A stretch of 48,848 nucleotides of DNA from an uncultured Lachnospiraceae bacterium (GCA_900316805.1 ONEJ01000082.1:1-48848), one strand, 5' to 3'; shown: positions 6,897 through 17,428, counted from the stretch's first letter. Notes: a model not told the origin generated them from the letters alone. A program made the numbers and translations.

Positions 6897-7829
6897 ATGT
6901 GCAAGATAATTGCAAAAACAAAGGATATGCCCCATGAGGAATGGCTAAAGCTGCGCCGTATTGGTATCGGTGGTTCTGATGCAGGTGCTATCTGTGGTGT
7001 AAATCCATATTCCAATGCCCTCTCGGTCTTTAGAGCCAAGACAAGCACTAAGATTGAAGAAGTGGATAATGAAGCTGTCAGGCAGGGACATGATCTTGAA
7101 GAATATGTAGCGCAGAGATTTTCAGAAGCAACCGGCTTCAAAGTCAGAAAAAGCAATATGATGTACCAGAGCGAGGAATACCCATTCATGATTGCTGATG
7201 TGGACAGGCTCGTTGTCGGTGAAGATGCAGGGCTTGAATGCAAGACTGCCAGTGCATATAACGCCGATAAATGGAAAGATGGGGATATACCTCTTCATTA
7301 TCTTTTGCAATGCTATCATTATATGATCGTGCTTGGTAAAAAGACATGGTATATCGCAGCCGTAATACTCGGACAGGAATTTGTGTATCGAAAGATTGTC
7401 TGGGATGACCAGCTTGCAGCCAGGCTTATAGAGATTGAGCGTGATTTCTGGAATAATAATGTACTTATGAACCGTTTGCCTGATCCAGATGGAACAGAAG
7501 TCTCCGATGATGTGATAAAACAGTATTTCGGTACTGCAAAAAAGGAAAGCACAATCAAACTTATAGGCTTTGATGATAAGCTGGACCGAAGAACCGAGAT
7601 ACTGACAAAAATTAAGGAGCTTGAAACAGAACAGAAGAAAATCGATCAGGAAATAAAGCTCTTTATGAAGGAAAATGAACGAGCCGAGAGCGATAAATAC
7701 CTGGTCTGCTGGAGCAATGTCGAATCGCGCAGAATCGACACAAAAAAATTCAAGGCTGAAAAGCCTGAGATGTATGATGAATACTCAAAGCCTTCTTCAT
7801 CACGAAGGTTTGAAGTTAAAGCGGCTTGA
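6897..7829 (+). CDS. YqaJ-family viral recombinase/exonuclease
   Basis: This 310-residue protein is a PD-(D/E)XK exonuclease of the YqaJ/lambda-exo type, which resects double-stranded DNA 5' to 3' so that an annealing protein can load. The family signature RIGIGGSDAGAICGVNPY lies at about 21-38, and the catalytic Asp101 and Glu114-x-Lys116 (MIADVDRL, ECKTAS) are present. A C-terminal coiled coil (about 225-265) follows the nuclease core. ATG 6897 follows AAAGGAG. The partner annealase is encoded next (7982), so the two form a phage-type recombination pair. Confidence 0.9.
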   Translation: MCKIIAKTKDMPHEEWLKLRRIGIGGSDAGAICGVNPYSNALSVFRAKTSTKIEEVDNEAVRQGHDLEEYVAQRFSEATGFKVRKSNMMYQSEEYPFMIADVDRLVVGEDAGLECKTASAYNADKWKDGDIPLHYLLQCYHYMIVLGKKTWYIAAVILGQEFVYRKIVWDDQLAARLIEIERDFWNNNVLMNRLPDPDGTEVSDDVIKQYFGTAKKESTIKLIGFDDKLDRRTEILTKIKELETEQKKIDQEIKLFMKENERAESDKYLVCWSNVESRRIDTKKFKAEKPEMYDEYSKPSSSRRFEVKAA

Positions 7830-7920
7830 TATCAGCAAGGACTATCTTAGCGGTAGTTCTTGTTTTTATATTTTTCTTACGAGGTAACCACATGGACTTA
7901 AGATTTCTTCACTCACACAG

Positions 7921-7950
7921 GATAAGAGAGCCTTGCTTTTTTCTCTTATC
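7921..7950. repeat. Hairpin ahead of the annealase gene
   Basis: GATAAGAGA and TCTCTTATC form a 9-bp stem (10 with a G-T pair) in the leader of the Rad52-family gene, 30 bases upstream of its start. It has no T-run and ends 10 bases before the AAAGGAGG, so it could affect translation or mRNA stability. Confidence 0.5.
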
Positions 7951-7981
7951 CCAGATCATCAAGAAAGGAGGAAATGATACA

Positions 7982-8776
7982 ATGGACAAAAAGATCATAC
8001 GGCTTCTTAAAGCTGATGAGATCGAGTGCAGGATTGGAAATATCTCTGAAAAAGGAGTATCCATACTGCTCTACAAGGATGCCAGGGTGGATCAGAAGAT
8101 TTTAGATGAAGTTTTCGGTCCTTTTGGATGGAAGCGCAGCCATGCATCCATAGATGGCAACCTATACTGCACTGTGTCAGTAAGAGATCCGGATACTGGC
8201 GAATGGATATCCAAACAAGATGTAGGAACGACTGGATTTACAGAAAAAGAGAAATCACAGGCTTCTGATTCTTTCAAGAGAGCCTGCTTCAACTGGGGTA
8301 TCGGTCGTGAACTATACTCAGCACCGTTTATCTGGATTCCATCTAACAAAGTGAATCTCCAGCAGAAGAATGGAAAATACCAGTGCTATGACAGGTTCAC
8401 AGTCACAAGCATCGGTTATAACGATGCAAACGAGATATGCTCTCTTACCATCGTTAATGACGACAATAACCAGACAGTTTACACTATGCAGAACAGGAAC
8501 AACAGAAATCAGGAATCGGCACAGGTCTCACAGCCAACTGCAGGCAAACAGCCAGGCAGTAATATGAACGCTAGAACAAATCAGTCAAGCCAGGTTTCAA
8601 GCAAACTCTCTCAGGCTCAGCTTGCATCATTCAATGATGAACTTAACAGGACCGGTGTTACAATGGCTGCTGTAGAGAAGCGTTACAAAGTTCGTTCTCC
8701 TGAAGAGATGTCACCTGCAGTATATGAAAAGGTGATGCACGCTCTTTCTGTGACACCGAACGCTCATGCAGCATAA
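7982..8776 (+). CDS. Rad52/Rad22-family single-strand annealing protein
   Basis: This 264-residue protein resembles the Rad52/22 group of single-strand annealing proteins used by phages and plasmids. The core (about 1-125) contains KDARVDQKILDEVFGPFGW, YCTVSVRDPDTGEWISKQDVG and SQASDSFKRACFNWGIGRELY, the usual family landmarks. A Gln/Asn/Ser-rich linker (about 165-210) leads to a C-terminal helical part that may bind single-strand-binding protein. ATG 7982 follows AAAGGAGG. Together with the YqaJ exonuclease upstream it would carry out RecA-independent annealing recombination. An intrinsic terminator follows at 8808. Confidence 0.9.
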   Translation: MDKKIIRLLKADEIECRIGNISEKGVSILLYKDARVDQKILDEVFGPFGWKRSHASIDGNLYCTVSVRDPDTGEWISKQDVGTTGFTEKEKSQASDSFKRACFNWGIGRELYSAPFIWIPSNKVNLQQKNGKYQCYDRFTVTSIGYNDANEICSLTIVNDDNNQTVYTMQNRNNRNQESAQVSQPTAGKQPGSNMNARTNQSSQVSSKLSQAQLASFNDELNRTGVTMAAVEKRYKVRSPEEMSPAVYEKVMHALSVTPNAHAA

Positions 8777-8807
8777 GAATATGTAACCCTTTTTTGGCAA
8801 GCATTTC

Positions 8808-8851
8808 AGCAGGATTGGACTCCCTCTGTATTATTCCAATCCTGCTTTTTT
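8808..8851 (+). terminator. Intrinsic terminator after the exonuclease/annealase genes
   Basis: AGCAGGATTGGA and TCCAATCCTGCT form a perfect 12-bp stem with a 15-base loop, followed by TTTTT. The next gene starts 22 bases later. Confidence 0.9.
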
Positions 8852-8872
8852 AGAATGGAGGCGAATAATAAT

Positions 8873-9778
8873 ATGAATTTACAGGAATTTGTACAGAAGA
8901 TGAAAACAATGGTGCAGGAACACCTCGGATCTGGTCATGAAGTAATAAGCCAGCAAGTAAAGAAGAACAATGGCATCGTTCTTGAAGCCCTCACGATCAG
9001 GGAAGATGGTTCAAATATTGCTCCTACGATATACATAGAGCCGTTTTACCACGATTACATGGAAAACGAGCTAACACTTATTGAGGCTGCGAAGAATATC
9101 TGCGAAGCCTATCAGAATAGCAAGGTCACTACAGACTTCGATGTGAACAGCTTCTGCGATTTTTCACAAGTCAGGGACAGGATCATTTACAAGCTTGTGA
9201 ACTATGAGAAGAACAAGGAACGCCTTGATGGTATTCCGCATGATGTATTCCTTGATTTTGCTATCATCTACTGCGTACTTATAGAACAGAAAGCAGAGGG
9301 ATATACCGGAACTATCCTTATCCACTACAATCATCTTGTTCTCTGGGGCATTTATGAAGAGGATCTGAAAACATATGCGATGAAGAACACTCCTGCTCTT
9401 CTTGCAAGCGAGCTTCTTCCAATGAAGGATGTCATCGATCAGATGATTCCGTGTGAAGCCGAGGATAAAATCCCGTTCGATGATGCTCATGAAGTCCCTA
9501 TGTATATTCTCTCCAACAAGTGCAAGCTTGACGGAGCTACATGTCTGCTCTACCCTGGGCTTCTTGAAAAGATTGCAACTGAATGGAACAGGGATTTCTA
9601 TGTGCTTCCAAGCAGCATCCATGAAACGATACTGATTCCTAAGGATGATTCAGTGGATGCAAAGACACTTAGCAGCATGGTAAAAGAGGTCAATGATACA
9701 CAGGTTATGCCTGCAGAGATTCTATCTGATCATGCTTATGTTTACTCCCACGCATCTAAGCAGCTTATGGCTGCGTAG
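8873..9778 (+). CDS. DUF5688-like protein
   Basis: This 301-residue protein resembles DUF5688 proteins found on Lachnospiraceae elements: LQEFVQKMKTMVQEHLG at the start, PTIYIEPFYHDYMENELTLIEAAKNI in the middle, and a C-terminal part ending EILSDHAYVYSH. The function is unknown. GGAGG lies 11 bases before ATG 8873; an ATG 18 bases further upstream overlaps that site and was not used. The gene lies just past a terminator, so it probably depends on readthrough or an unseen promoter. The following gene starts 15 bases after its stop. Confidence 0.75.
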   Translation: MNLQEFVQKMKTMVQEHLGSGHEVISQQVKKNNGIVLEALTIREDGSNIAPTIYIEPFYHDYMENELTLIEAAKNICEAYQNSKVTTDFDVNSFCDFSQVRDRIIYKLVNYEKNKERLDGIPHDVFLDFAIIYCVLIEQKAEGYTGTILIHYNHLVLWGIYEEDLKTYAMKNTPALLASELLPMKDVIDQMIPCEAEDKIPFDDAHEVPMYILSNKCKLDGATCLLYPGLLEKIATEWNRDFYVLPSSIHETILIPKDDSVDAKTLSSMVKEVNDTQVMPAEILSDHAYVYSHASKQLMAA

Positions 9779-9793
9779 AAAGGAGTTTGTCAA

Positions 9794-10186
9794 GTGGACT
9801 ACAGAAACAGGATGCTTACAAAATACCAGTCTGAAGAAAAACAGTTTTTATCAAACGAATACGACTGCTTCGGTATCTACCAGTTGAAGGTGTCTGATGA
9901 ACTCAGGCACCTTCATTTTGTCGGTATGGAATACCTCAGAAAAGGAGGCGATTTCCCAAGGAAGAGAAACTATGAATTTATCTTCTATGACAAGCTGAAA
10001 AGCGGAATGGATCTGGATAAGATTTTTGAAATATTAAATCTTTACAGACCAGAAAGCTTTGTGGGCCATTCGCTTTCAGTCAGCGACATCGTAGTTTTAC
10101 ATAAAAATGGAACTAATACAGCATACTATGTCGATATTGTGGGGTTCGTGAAACTGGACTGGCTGTCCTCATGGAAAAATTTATAG
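9794..10186 (+). CDS. YodL-like domain protein
   Basis: This 130-residue protein carries the short YodL-like pattern seen in element proteins of Clostridia: FGIYQLKVSDELRHLHFVGMEYL, then NYEFIFYDKL and PESFVGHSLSVSDIVVLHKNG followed by AYYVDIVGF. No enzymatic role is established. It starts at GTG 9794, nine bases after AAAGGAG. It is one of a chain of short accessory genes (DUF5688, YodL, DUF3848-like) that are tightly spaced and probably co-transcribed. Confidence 0.75.
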   Translation: MDYRNRMLTKYQSEEKQFLSNEYDCFGIYQLKVSDELRHLHFVGMEYLRKGGDFPRKRNYEFIFYDKLKSGMDLDKIFEILNLYRPESFVGHSLSVSDIVVLHKNGTNTAYYVDIVGFVKLDWLSSWKNL

Positions 10187-10201
10187 GAAGGAGTTGGTTC
10201 T

Positions 10202-10549
10202 ATGATGAAGCGTGAGCTGCATACTGATTCAGTTAATACTCTTCTGGATCGGCTGTCGCAGGAACACGAATTATTTTATTTCCAGATGATTTCAAGGACT
10301 CCCAAAGAGGTATATGAGAACTGTGGTATTATTCGATTCTACGATTCCCTCTGGGAATATTTCCAGTACAAAGAAAATCTGGACAAAGAACATGTGAATG
10401 CTTGCTTGAAGGAATCTCGAATACTCCCTGCTCTCTATAACTTGTATCTGAAATATGAACATTTCAAGATAGGAACATGGGACGAGATTGAAGAGCTTCT
10501 TGATAAGGAAGCTGATATCTGGAAACAGCGCGAGAAAACAGTTCTTTAA
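10202..10549 (+). CDS. DUF3848-like small helical protein
   Basis: This 115-residue, mainly helical protein resembles DUF3848 (region PKEVYENCGIIRFYDSLWEYF followed by LDKEHVNACLKESRILPALYNLYLKYEH). The function is unknown. AAGGAG precedes ATG 10202; a second ATG follows immediately and could be the true start. It is the last gene before two consecutive hairpins (10576-10634 and 10650-10690). Confidence 0.6.
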   Translation: MMKRELHTDSVNTLLDRLSQEHELFYFQMISRTPKEVYENCGIIRFYDSLWEYFQYKENLDKEHVNACLKESRILPALYNLYLKYEHFKIGTWDEIEELLDKEADIWKQREKTVL

Positions 10550-10575
10550 AAACTGCTCTCATGGTCAAAACTCAA

Positions 10576-10634
10576 AAGTTCTGACTATGATTTGGAAATG
10601 CTTTATTTACGGCATTCTTTCATAGTCAGAACTT
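10576..10634. repeat. Perfect 15-bp inverted repeat with nested stem, upstream of the serine recombinase
   Basis: AAGTTCTGACTATGA (10576-10590) and its exact reverse complement (10620-10634) flank a 29-base loop that contains a second small stem (AATGC/GCATT). ATGGTCA occurs just outside both arms (10561-10567 and 10635-10641). There is no T-run, so it is not a standard terminator. It could be a recombination, nicking or replication site. Confidence 0.7.
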
Positions 10635-10649
10635 ATGGTCATAAATATC

Positions 10650-10690
10650 ACCCGAAATATGGAGAATATCTCTTCGATTTCGGGTATTTT
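10650..10690 (+). terminator. Intrinsic terminator or attenuator before gene 10710
   Basis: ACCCGAAAT and ATTTCGGGT form a 9-bp stem followed by ATTTTTCTTTT. The ribosome binding site of the next gene (TTGGAGG) begins directly after the T-run, so it may act as an attenuator for the 10710 and recombinase genes. Confidence 0.7.
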
Positions 10691-10709
10691 TCTTTTGGAG
10701 GTATCAAGT

Positions 10710-10886
10710 ATGAGCGATGAAACGTTGGAACTCTTATGGAGTATGCTCACGAATGAGCAGCTTATGAAAATCAGGGAAAAAGGTGCTATGGATGACCGCA
10801 CCATGCAGTCTTTCAAGACTGAACTCTTCAAGAGATGCCTGATCGAGATGGACGAAGTGATGTGTGCTTTTTATGGAGAGGGGTGA
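10710..10886 (+). CDS. Small acidic helical protein, unknown
   Basis: This 58-residue protein (starting [18 protein letters not shown]) starts at an ATG nine bases after GGAGG. It looks fully helical and contains no recognisable motif. Its stop lies four bases before the TTG start of the serine recombinase, and its last codons contain that gene's ribosome binding site, so the two are translationally coupled. A regulatory or accessory role for the recombinase is possible but unproven. Confidence 0.6.
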   Translation: MSDETLELLWSMLTNEQLMKIREKGAMDDRTMQSFKTELFKRCLIEMDEVMCAFYGEG

Positions 10887-10890
10887 TCAT

Positions 10891-11466
10891 TTGAAATATG
10901 GTTATGCAAGAGTATCAACGAAAGGTCAGGCAAGAGATGGGAACAGCCTTGAAAGCCAAGAAAGGGCTCTTAAAGAAGCTGGTGCAGAAAAGATTTTTAC
11001 TGACGCATTCACTGGAACAAAAGCACACAGGCCTGAGCTTGATAAACTGATAAAGGTTCTTTCTGATGGAGATATGCTGATCGTTACCAAATTAGACCGA
11101 GTTGCAAGAAGCACGATACAGGGCATCGAACTCATAGAAAACCTTCTGGATAAAGGTGTGATCGTCCATGTGCTGAATATCGGAATCATGGATAATACAC
11201 CGACAGGACGGCTGATAAGGAATATCTTTCTTGCTTTTGCAGAATTTGAAAGAGACATGATCGTTGAGCGCACCCAGGAGGGGAAAGCTATAGCAAAAAA
11301 TAACAAGGACTTCAAAGAGGGACGACCAAAGAAATATACCAAAGCACAGATGAACCATGCGCTCTCCCTGCTTGATACGAACTCATATAATCAGGTAGCA
11401 GAAATGACTGGAATATCTGTAAGCAGCCTTGTCCGTGAAAAACGGAGAAGGACAGAAGTATCATAG
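10891..11466 (+). CDS. Serine recombinase, resolvase/invertase family
   Basis: This 191-residue protein is a small serine recombinase. The N-terminal catalytic domain shows YARVSTKGQ with nucleophile Ser9, then [11 protein letters not shown] and the region around [27 protein letters not shown] short C-terminal HTH (about 150-185: [18 protein letters not shown]) would bind its site. The size fits a resolvase or invertase rather than a large serine integrase. Start TTG 10891 follows GAGGGGTGAT. Probable jobs are multimer resolution or inversion within the element; the 15-bp inverted repeat at 10576 is a candidate nearby site. Confidence 0.88.
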   Translation: MKYGYARVSTKGQARDGNSLESQERALKEAGAEKIFTDAFTGTKAHRPELDKLIKVLSDGDMLIVTKLDRVARSTIQGIELIENLLDKGVIVHVLNIGIMDNTPTGRLIRNIFLAFAEFERDMIVERTQEGKAIAKNNKDFKEGRPKKYTKAQMNHALSLLDTNSYNQVAEMTGISVSSLVREKRRRTEVS

Positions 11467-11488
11467 AAGAAATGGAGGTTGATGGAGC

Positions 11489-13694
<2,206 letters not shown>

Positions 13695-13795
13695 CGACCA
13701 TCTTCTTTTTCTGTCAGAGAAACAGGGGGTATGATGAGAATGTTTTCATACCCTCTGCCGGCAGAGAGTAACAAAGCATGAACAGGAGGAATATT

Positions 13796-14425
13796 ATGAA
13801 GGTTACAAACCTTATATCAGTCAAAGGCTACAGTGCTGGGACTGCTGGGAATATGCTCATATCACTTGATGATGAGCTTATATCAGATCAAATATACAGA
13901 GTTGGAAATAAGGAGCTTGGCTCTACGGAACTTTTACTATGCGTTGCATATGTAAATGATCCTGACGAAGAAAGAATTTTGGCGAAATACGTTGATGATA
14001 CGTCGATTACACCTGTTGATAAAGTAATTGTGGTGAGCAGGAAATTTATGTCTCTTAGGAATAAGACACAGATTATATTATTGGAACGACATAACAGGCT
14101 CGAAGATGATGTTGTTATTTCTTGCAATCAGGATAGAAACAGCAGAGCAAATATTATGACCATATCGCAGTATGGGGCATTCAGATGTAAAAGGGCTTTC
14201 GCTATTGAGACAAGAATTAGGGAAAAATCTGAGTTAAAGATAGGGAAAAAACTTGGAAAGGCGACAAGGAAGCATATCAAACAGATGAAGCGAAGCTGTG
14301 CTGATGCAGAAATGGAGCCAGACCTTTCAGAACTTCTTCATCCAAAGTCAGATACTAAAGAGCCGTTAAAGGAAGAAAAAACTAATAATGCAGCAAAACA
14401 CGAAGGGAGTAAATGCTATGCTTAA
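13796..14425 (+). CDS. Unknown element protein with charged C-terminus
   Basis: This 209-residue protein matches no family I know. The first ~110 residues look like mixed alpha/beta (ITPVDKVIVVSRKFMSLRNKTQIILLERHN); the second half is rich in Lys, Arg and Glu, including KLGKATRKHIKQMKRSC, and could bind nucleic acid. AGGAGG six bases before ATG 13796 fixes the start; an upstream in-frame ATG at 13778 precedes the ribosome binding site. The next gene (14418) overlaps its end by eight bases, implying co-translation. Confidence 0.65.
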   Translation: MKVTNLISVKGYSAGTAGNMLISLDDELISDQIYRVGNKELGSTELLLCVAYVNDPDEERILAKYVDDTSITPVDKVIVVSRKFMSLRNKTQIILLERHNRLEDDVVISCNQDRNSRANIMTISQYGAFRCKRAFAIETRIREKSELKIGKKLGKATRKHIKQMKRSCADAEMEPDLSELLHPKSDTKEPLKEEKTNNAAKHEGSKCYA

Positions 14426-14807
14426 AATGGCATCTGCATACGCCAGTAAGTTATTGAAAAAGCTGACGGACGAACGTAACTATCTGGCAAATATCGAAAA
14501 TGACCGCAATGTATATTTTGTTGATGAATGAGCAACGCCAATCATACCTGATTACGATTATCAGGTAACAAAGCAAAAAATCTCTGACCTGAACGAAAAG
14601 ATTATGAAGATCCGCCATGCGATAAATCTATCAAATACTACAACCGTCCTTCAGATTGGAGATAAGGAGCTTACGGTTGATTCTATTCTGATTAGAATGC
14701 CACAGCTACAGGCTGTGAAGGACAGGCTTGATGAAATGAGAAAAAACTTTCCCAATGGGGAATTAGGGTATGGTGGTTCGGTTTCCATACCCTTTTTAAT
14801 GTGTTGA
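14418..14807 (+). pseudogene. Gene interrupted by in-frame TGA, probably also truncated (DIP1984-like)
   Basis: One open frame runs from ATG 14418 to 14807 except for TGA at codon 38 (14529-14531). Both sides look coding: VYFVDE before and ATPIIPDYDYQVTKQKI after. The later part (KIMKIRHAINLSNTTTVLQIGDKELTVDSIL, then DRLDEM) weakly resembles DIP1984-family proteins. The last codons run through an intrinsic terminator (14766-14797), so the natural C-terminus is probably lost. The simplest reading is a decayed gene. Stop-codon readthrough or two separate products are possible but less likely. It overlaps the preceding gene by eight bases. Confidence 0.6.
14766..14797 (+). terminator. Intrinsic terminator at the end of the recombination block
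   Basis: GGGTATGG and CCATACCC form an 8-bp stem with an 11-base loop followed by TTTTT. It overlaps the last codons of the interrupted gene and closes the rightward gene run that began near 5,323. Confidence 0.8.
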
Positions 14808-14830
14808 TTATGGAGCTTGGAATTTTTTAC

Positions 14831-15032
14831 AATAAGACAGTAAGACAGTATTTTATGTAACTCATTAGTTTTTATGCAAAAAATCTGAAAGTTAAATAAG
14901 CATTGTGTACTGTCTTTTTTTTGTTATAGATTGCTTTCGTTTGTGTTTATATAGAACACTTTTGGCATATTATAAGCCATTACCAATTAAAAATCGCAAT
15001 AATAGTCATTTTTTCTGTCTTACTGTCTTATT
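14831..15032. repeat. 18-bp perfect inverted repeat of iteron-like octamers around an AT-rich core
   Basis: AATAAGACAGTAAGACAG (14831-14848) recurs as its exact reverse complement at 15015-15032, flanking 166 AT-rich bases. Each arm is itself a doubled octamer. AAGACAGT occurs at 14834 and 14842, its complement at 14909 and 15022, and a one-mismatch copy at 15014. The layout resembles a replication origin or a large operator. The right arm lies just past the stop of the minus-strand gene at 15069. Confidence 0.75.
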
Positions 15033-15068
15033 TGTACATGTGCCAATTTTATTAAGATACATTCTGGC

Positions 15069-16607
15069 TTAATCACCACTATGCTCAATGAGAAAAAGAA
15101 GAAGTTGTATTAGCCGGGATTCATTGATTGGTGTAGTAGTGGCAAGGTCTATAAGCTTTGCTTCCATATCTCGAAAAAAGGCATTAGCATTTTCTGAAAA
15201 TGATCTCTGGTATAGATAGGGAGTATCTTTATACCATTTCAGTAAACTATTATTGTCCTCAATGTCATCAGCAATAGAATTGATGATGCTTATTATTCGC
15301 AATTCAATATTATCTAAATAGACTTTGGCAAGTTTTTTTTCATAATAGCTATCAAGATAAGGTATAAAGTCTGTAATTACATAATAATATGTGCAAGGCA
15401 GGGAAAAATCAGTAAAAAACATAGGTGTGTTATTTTTGTCTTCTTTACGAGTGAGAATAAGGAGGGCATTGATCCATCCAGTAGCTTGGTTCAATAAATA
15501 CAAAGTTTGCTGATGGTTAATATATTTTTCCCAACCATTACCTTCCTGTGGCGGCAATTTCAAAAAATTAAAAAAGTTAATCATACTTTCCCCAAGGGGG
15601 ATTGCAAATGGCTTATGCCTGTCGTTTATGGAAAAGCTGGGGTAGTTTTCTATGTATGAAGAGTAAATCTGTTGCTTTCTTTGGCTTCTTTTGTTTTGTT
15701 GGTTGTTGTTAATCTTTTGAAACTTCTGATACCTACGGGAAGAAGATTCTCTTATTTTATTTTCTTCGACATTTGCTATTGATGATTTTTTTCGGATGAT
15801 GTCTTCGTCTATGTGGTATGGATCATCAGATAAAGCATCTATGGCTGTATCCCAAGAATCTTTGGTCGATGTGTGCGTATCACCATTATCTGAATCTGTG
15901 TTTTGATATAACATTTCCGATAAGCCGTCCATAATTTTTTTGCCATTATCTATAGCGTTGTCTTTGCTTGCTGACGGATTTGCAGAAAGCAATGAAAACA
16001 GGTAATCATCTTCGTACTGTCCTTTTATAATATCATTAAAACGTTCTTGGAGGGTGGCGGTTTGTTCGGCATTTATAGAGGAACTCTTACCGTGTCTATA
16101 ATCCACATCACAGCAGTCAGCAAACATATAAAAGTGATCTATCAATATAAACACTACCAATGGAAACGCATTATAACATATCGCTGGTGATTGCTGTTCA
16201 AAGATGTTAAAAAGTTCCCAAAGGAAATCCCTGTAGGTTTCTATATTTATTTCGGCTGATTTTATCCAGGATTGACAAAATAACTTACAGGCATTTATAA
16301 AATCACGCTTCTTTTTTAATGCGGCCCGGTCATCATCAGGTGGTGTAGTGAGAGTGTTCAGTTCGTGGGATGTTTGCATATCAAAAAAGATACACCGAAT
16401 TATTTGGTGATACTTCTCATGTATGATATCGTATTCTGGACATAATTTATAATCTTCTGTTGAAGGCGGAATATAAAACTCAGGCGATAATGTTTCCTCT
16501 AACGTCTTGGGGCATAATGAGGCTGGGTTCAAATGAAACGATGTATAATCATGGATTTCCTTGCCGTATTCTTTTTCAATCATATCATCTATTGTTAATG
16601 GTTTCAT
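15069..16607 (-). CDS. Unknown 512-residue protein, lone minus-strand gene in the replication module
   Basis: No family is recognised. The protein is AT-rich in codon use, with Asn, Ile, Lys and Tyr abundant. The N-terminal part (to about 210) looks helical with a hydrophobic stretch (FPLVVFILIDHFYMFA). A basic, Asn/Gln-rich linker (about 274-314, including RRYQKFQKINNNQQNKRS) divides it from a C-terminal helical domain. No signal peptide or enzymatic motif is seen. I start at ATG 16605-16607 because AAGGAAGG precedes it; the frame extends 16 codons further. It opposes all neighbouring genes and lies between iteron-like repeats and the D5 helicase operon, so it may be cargo or a regulator of replication. 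Confidence 0.7.
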   Translation of the reverse strand: MKPLTIDDMIEKEYGKEIHDYTSFHLNPASLCPKTLEETLSPEFYIPPSTEDYKLCPEYDIIHEKYHQIIRCIFFDMQTSHELNTLTTPPDDDRAALKKKRDFINACKLFCQSWIKSAEINIETYRDFLWELFNIFEQQSPAICYNAFPLVVFILIDHFYMFADCCDVDYRHGKSSSINAEQTATLQERFNDIIKGQYEDDYLFSLLSANPSASKDNAIDNGKKIMDGLSEMLYQNTDSDNGDTHTSTKDSWDTAIDALSDDPYHIDEDIIRKKSSIANVEENKIRESSSRRYQKFQKINNNQQNKRSQRKQQIYSSYIENYPSFSINDRHKPFAIPLGESMINFFNFLKLPPQEGNGWEKYINHQQTLYLLNQATGWINALLILTRKEDKNNTPMFFTDFSLPCTYYYVITDFIPYLDSYYEKKLAKVYLDNIELRIISIINSIADDIEDNNSLLKWYKDTPYLYQRSFSENANAFFRDMEAKLIDLATTTPINESRLIQLLLFLIEHSGD

Positions 16608-16670
16608 ATATAAAAATCCTTCCTTTTTTGAAATGTCAAGTGCTTTCTTCTTCAAAATTCAAATAAGTTG

Positions 16671-16828
16671 GTGTTACATTACGGAAATGCAGATGTTGAT
16701 TTTCCAATCGTAACACTCAGAATATGTCCATAGCGTCTGTTTCATTCTTGATAGTGCAAAAATATCCATTAAAATATAAAGTGTAAAGCATCGGTGCAAA
16801 AATAGCAATAGAGACTTGCCGAACCGAT
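16671..16828. repeat. Structured divergent region with paired repeats
   Basis: Between the minus-strand gene and the helicase operon are GTGTTAC/GTAACAC arms (16671-16677, 16710-16716) enclosing GGAAA/TTTCC, an 11-base direct repeat GTGCAAAAATA (16754-16764 and 16794-16804), and ATCGGT/ACCGAT arms (16790-16795, 16823-16828). These are plausible operators or part of an origin. No clear promoter could be picked. Confidence 0.45.
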
Positions 16829-16879
16829 CATTCGATACAGGTCTCATAAATGGGCAATTATAACAGGAGGAAAGAACTG

Positions 16880-17428
16880 ATGAATGAATTCAAAAATAAT
16901 GCACAGGTAGATATTATTAGAGAAGAATTTGACAGAAACAGAGTTAATTATAATCACAAGGTATATAAAATCTATTTTCCTGCGAGGAATGGATCTCCAA
17001 TCATTATGAGTGGACCGGCAGGATACCATCAGATTATTCGCATGGGAGTACATTATTTCAATGGTAAGAACAATCGCTTTATCGTTAAAGAAATGGGGGA
17101 TGGAGATGTTATGTCTGTTATGGATATGGGGAGAACTGTGCAGACATTGAACAACGAATCTATCATTGTAAACATTGATAGCAAGTATGGGGGAATGTTT
17201 TACGAAGAAGATGGCTTTGTTTCCAATGCTGCTGATGATGGCAAGTTTCTTATCGTTATAGAGGCGATTCCTAATATCAATGCGCAAATGACAGCTTACT
17301 TTGTGATTTACAAGAATCCTGAGATAGCTGAGTCGTCAGGGGATGTGAAGTTTATGAAAATTGATCAGGAAGAATTTGAAATTTTTTATTCTTTGCTTAA
17401 TGCATTGGATACAGGGGTGGTTGTATGA
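16880..17428 (+). CDS. Unknown protein upstream of the D5 helicase
   Basis: This 182-residue, mostly beta-rich protein starts at an ATG eight bases after AGGAGG; the frame extends ten codons further upstream without a better start. It contains KVYKIYFPARNGSPIIMSGPAG and KFLIVIEAIPNINAQMTAYFVIY. No family is recognised. Its stop overlaps the ATG of the helicase gene by four bases, so the two are coupled and it is probably a replication accessory protein. That role is inferred from position only. Confidence 0.65.
   Translation: MNEFKNNAQVDIIREEFDRNRVNYNHKVYKIYFPARNGSPIIMSGPAGYHQIIRMGVHYFNGKNNRFIVKEMGDGDVMSVMDMGRTVQTLNNESIIVNIDSKYGGMFYEEDGFVSNAADDGKFLIVIEAIPNINAQMTAYFVIYKNPEIAESSGDVKFMKIDQEEFEIFYSLLNALDTGVVV

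Noticed and set aside
14529-14566. TGA at codon 38 as a selenocysteine codon, with an ACCTGAT/ATCAGGT hairpin 14 bases downstream
   Set aside because: The hairpin exists, but the spacing and loop do not match a clear bacterial SECIS, the protein is not a known selenoprotein and no Sec genes are in view. A decayed gene is simpler.
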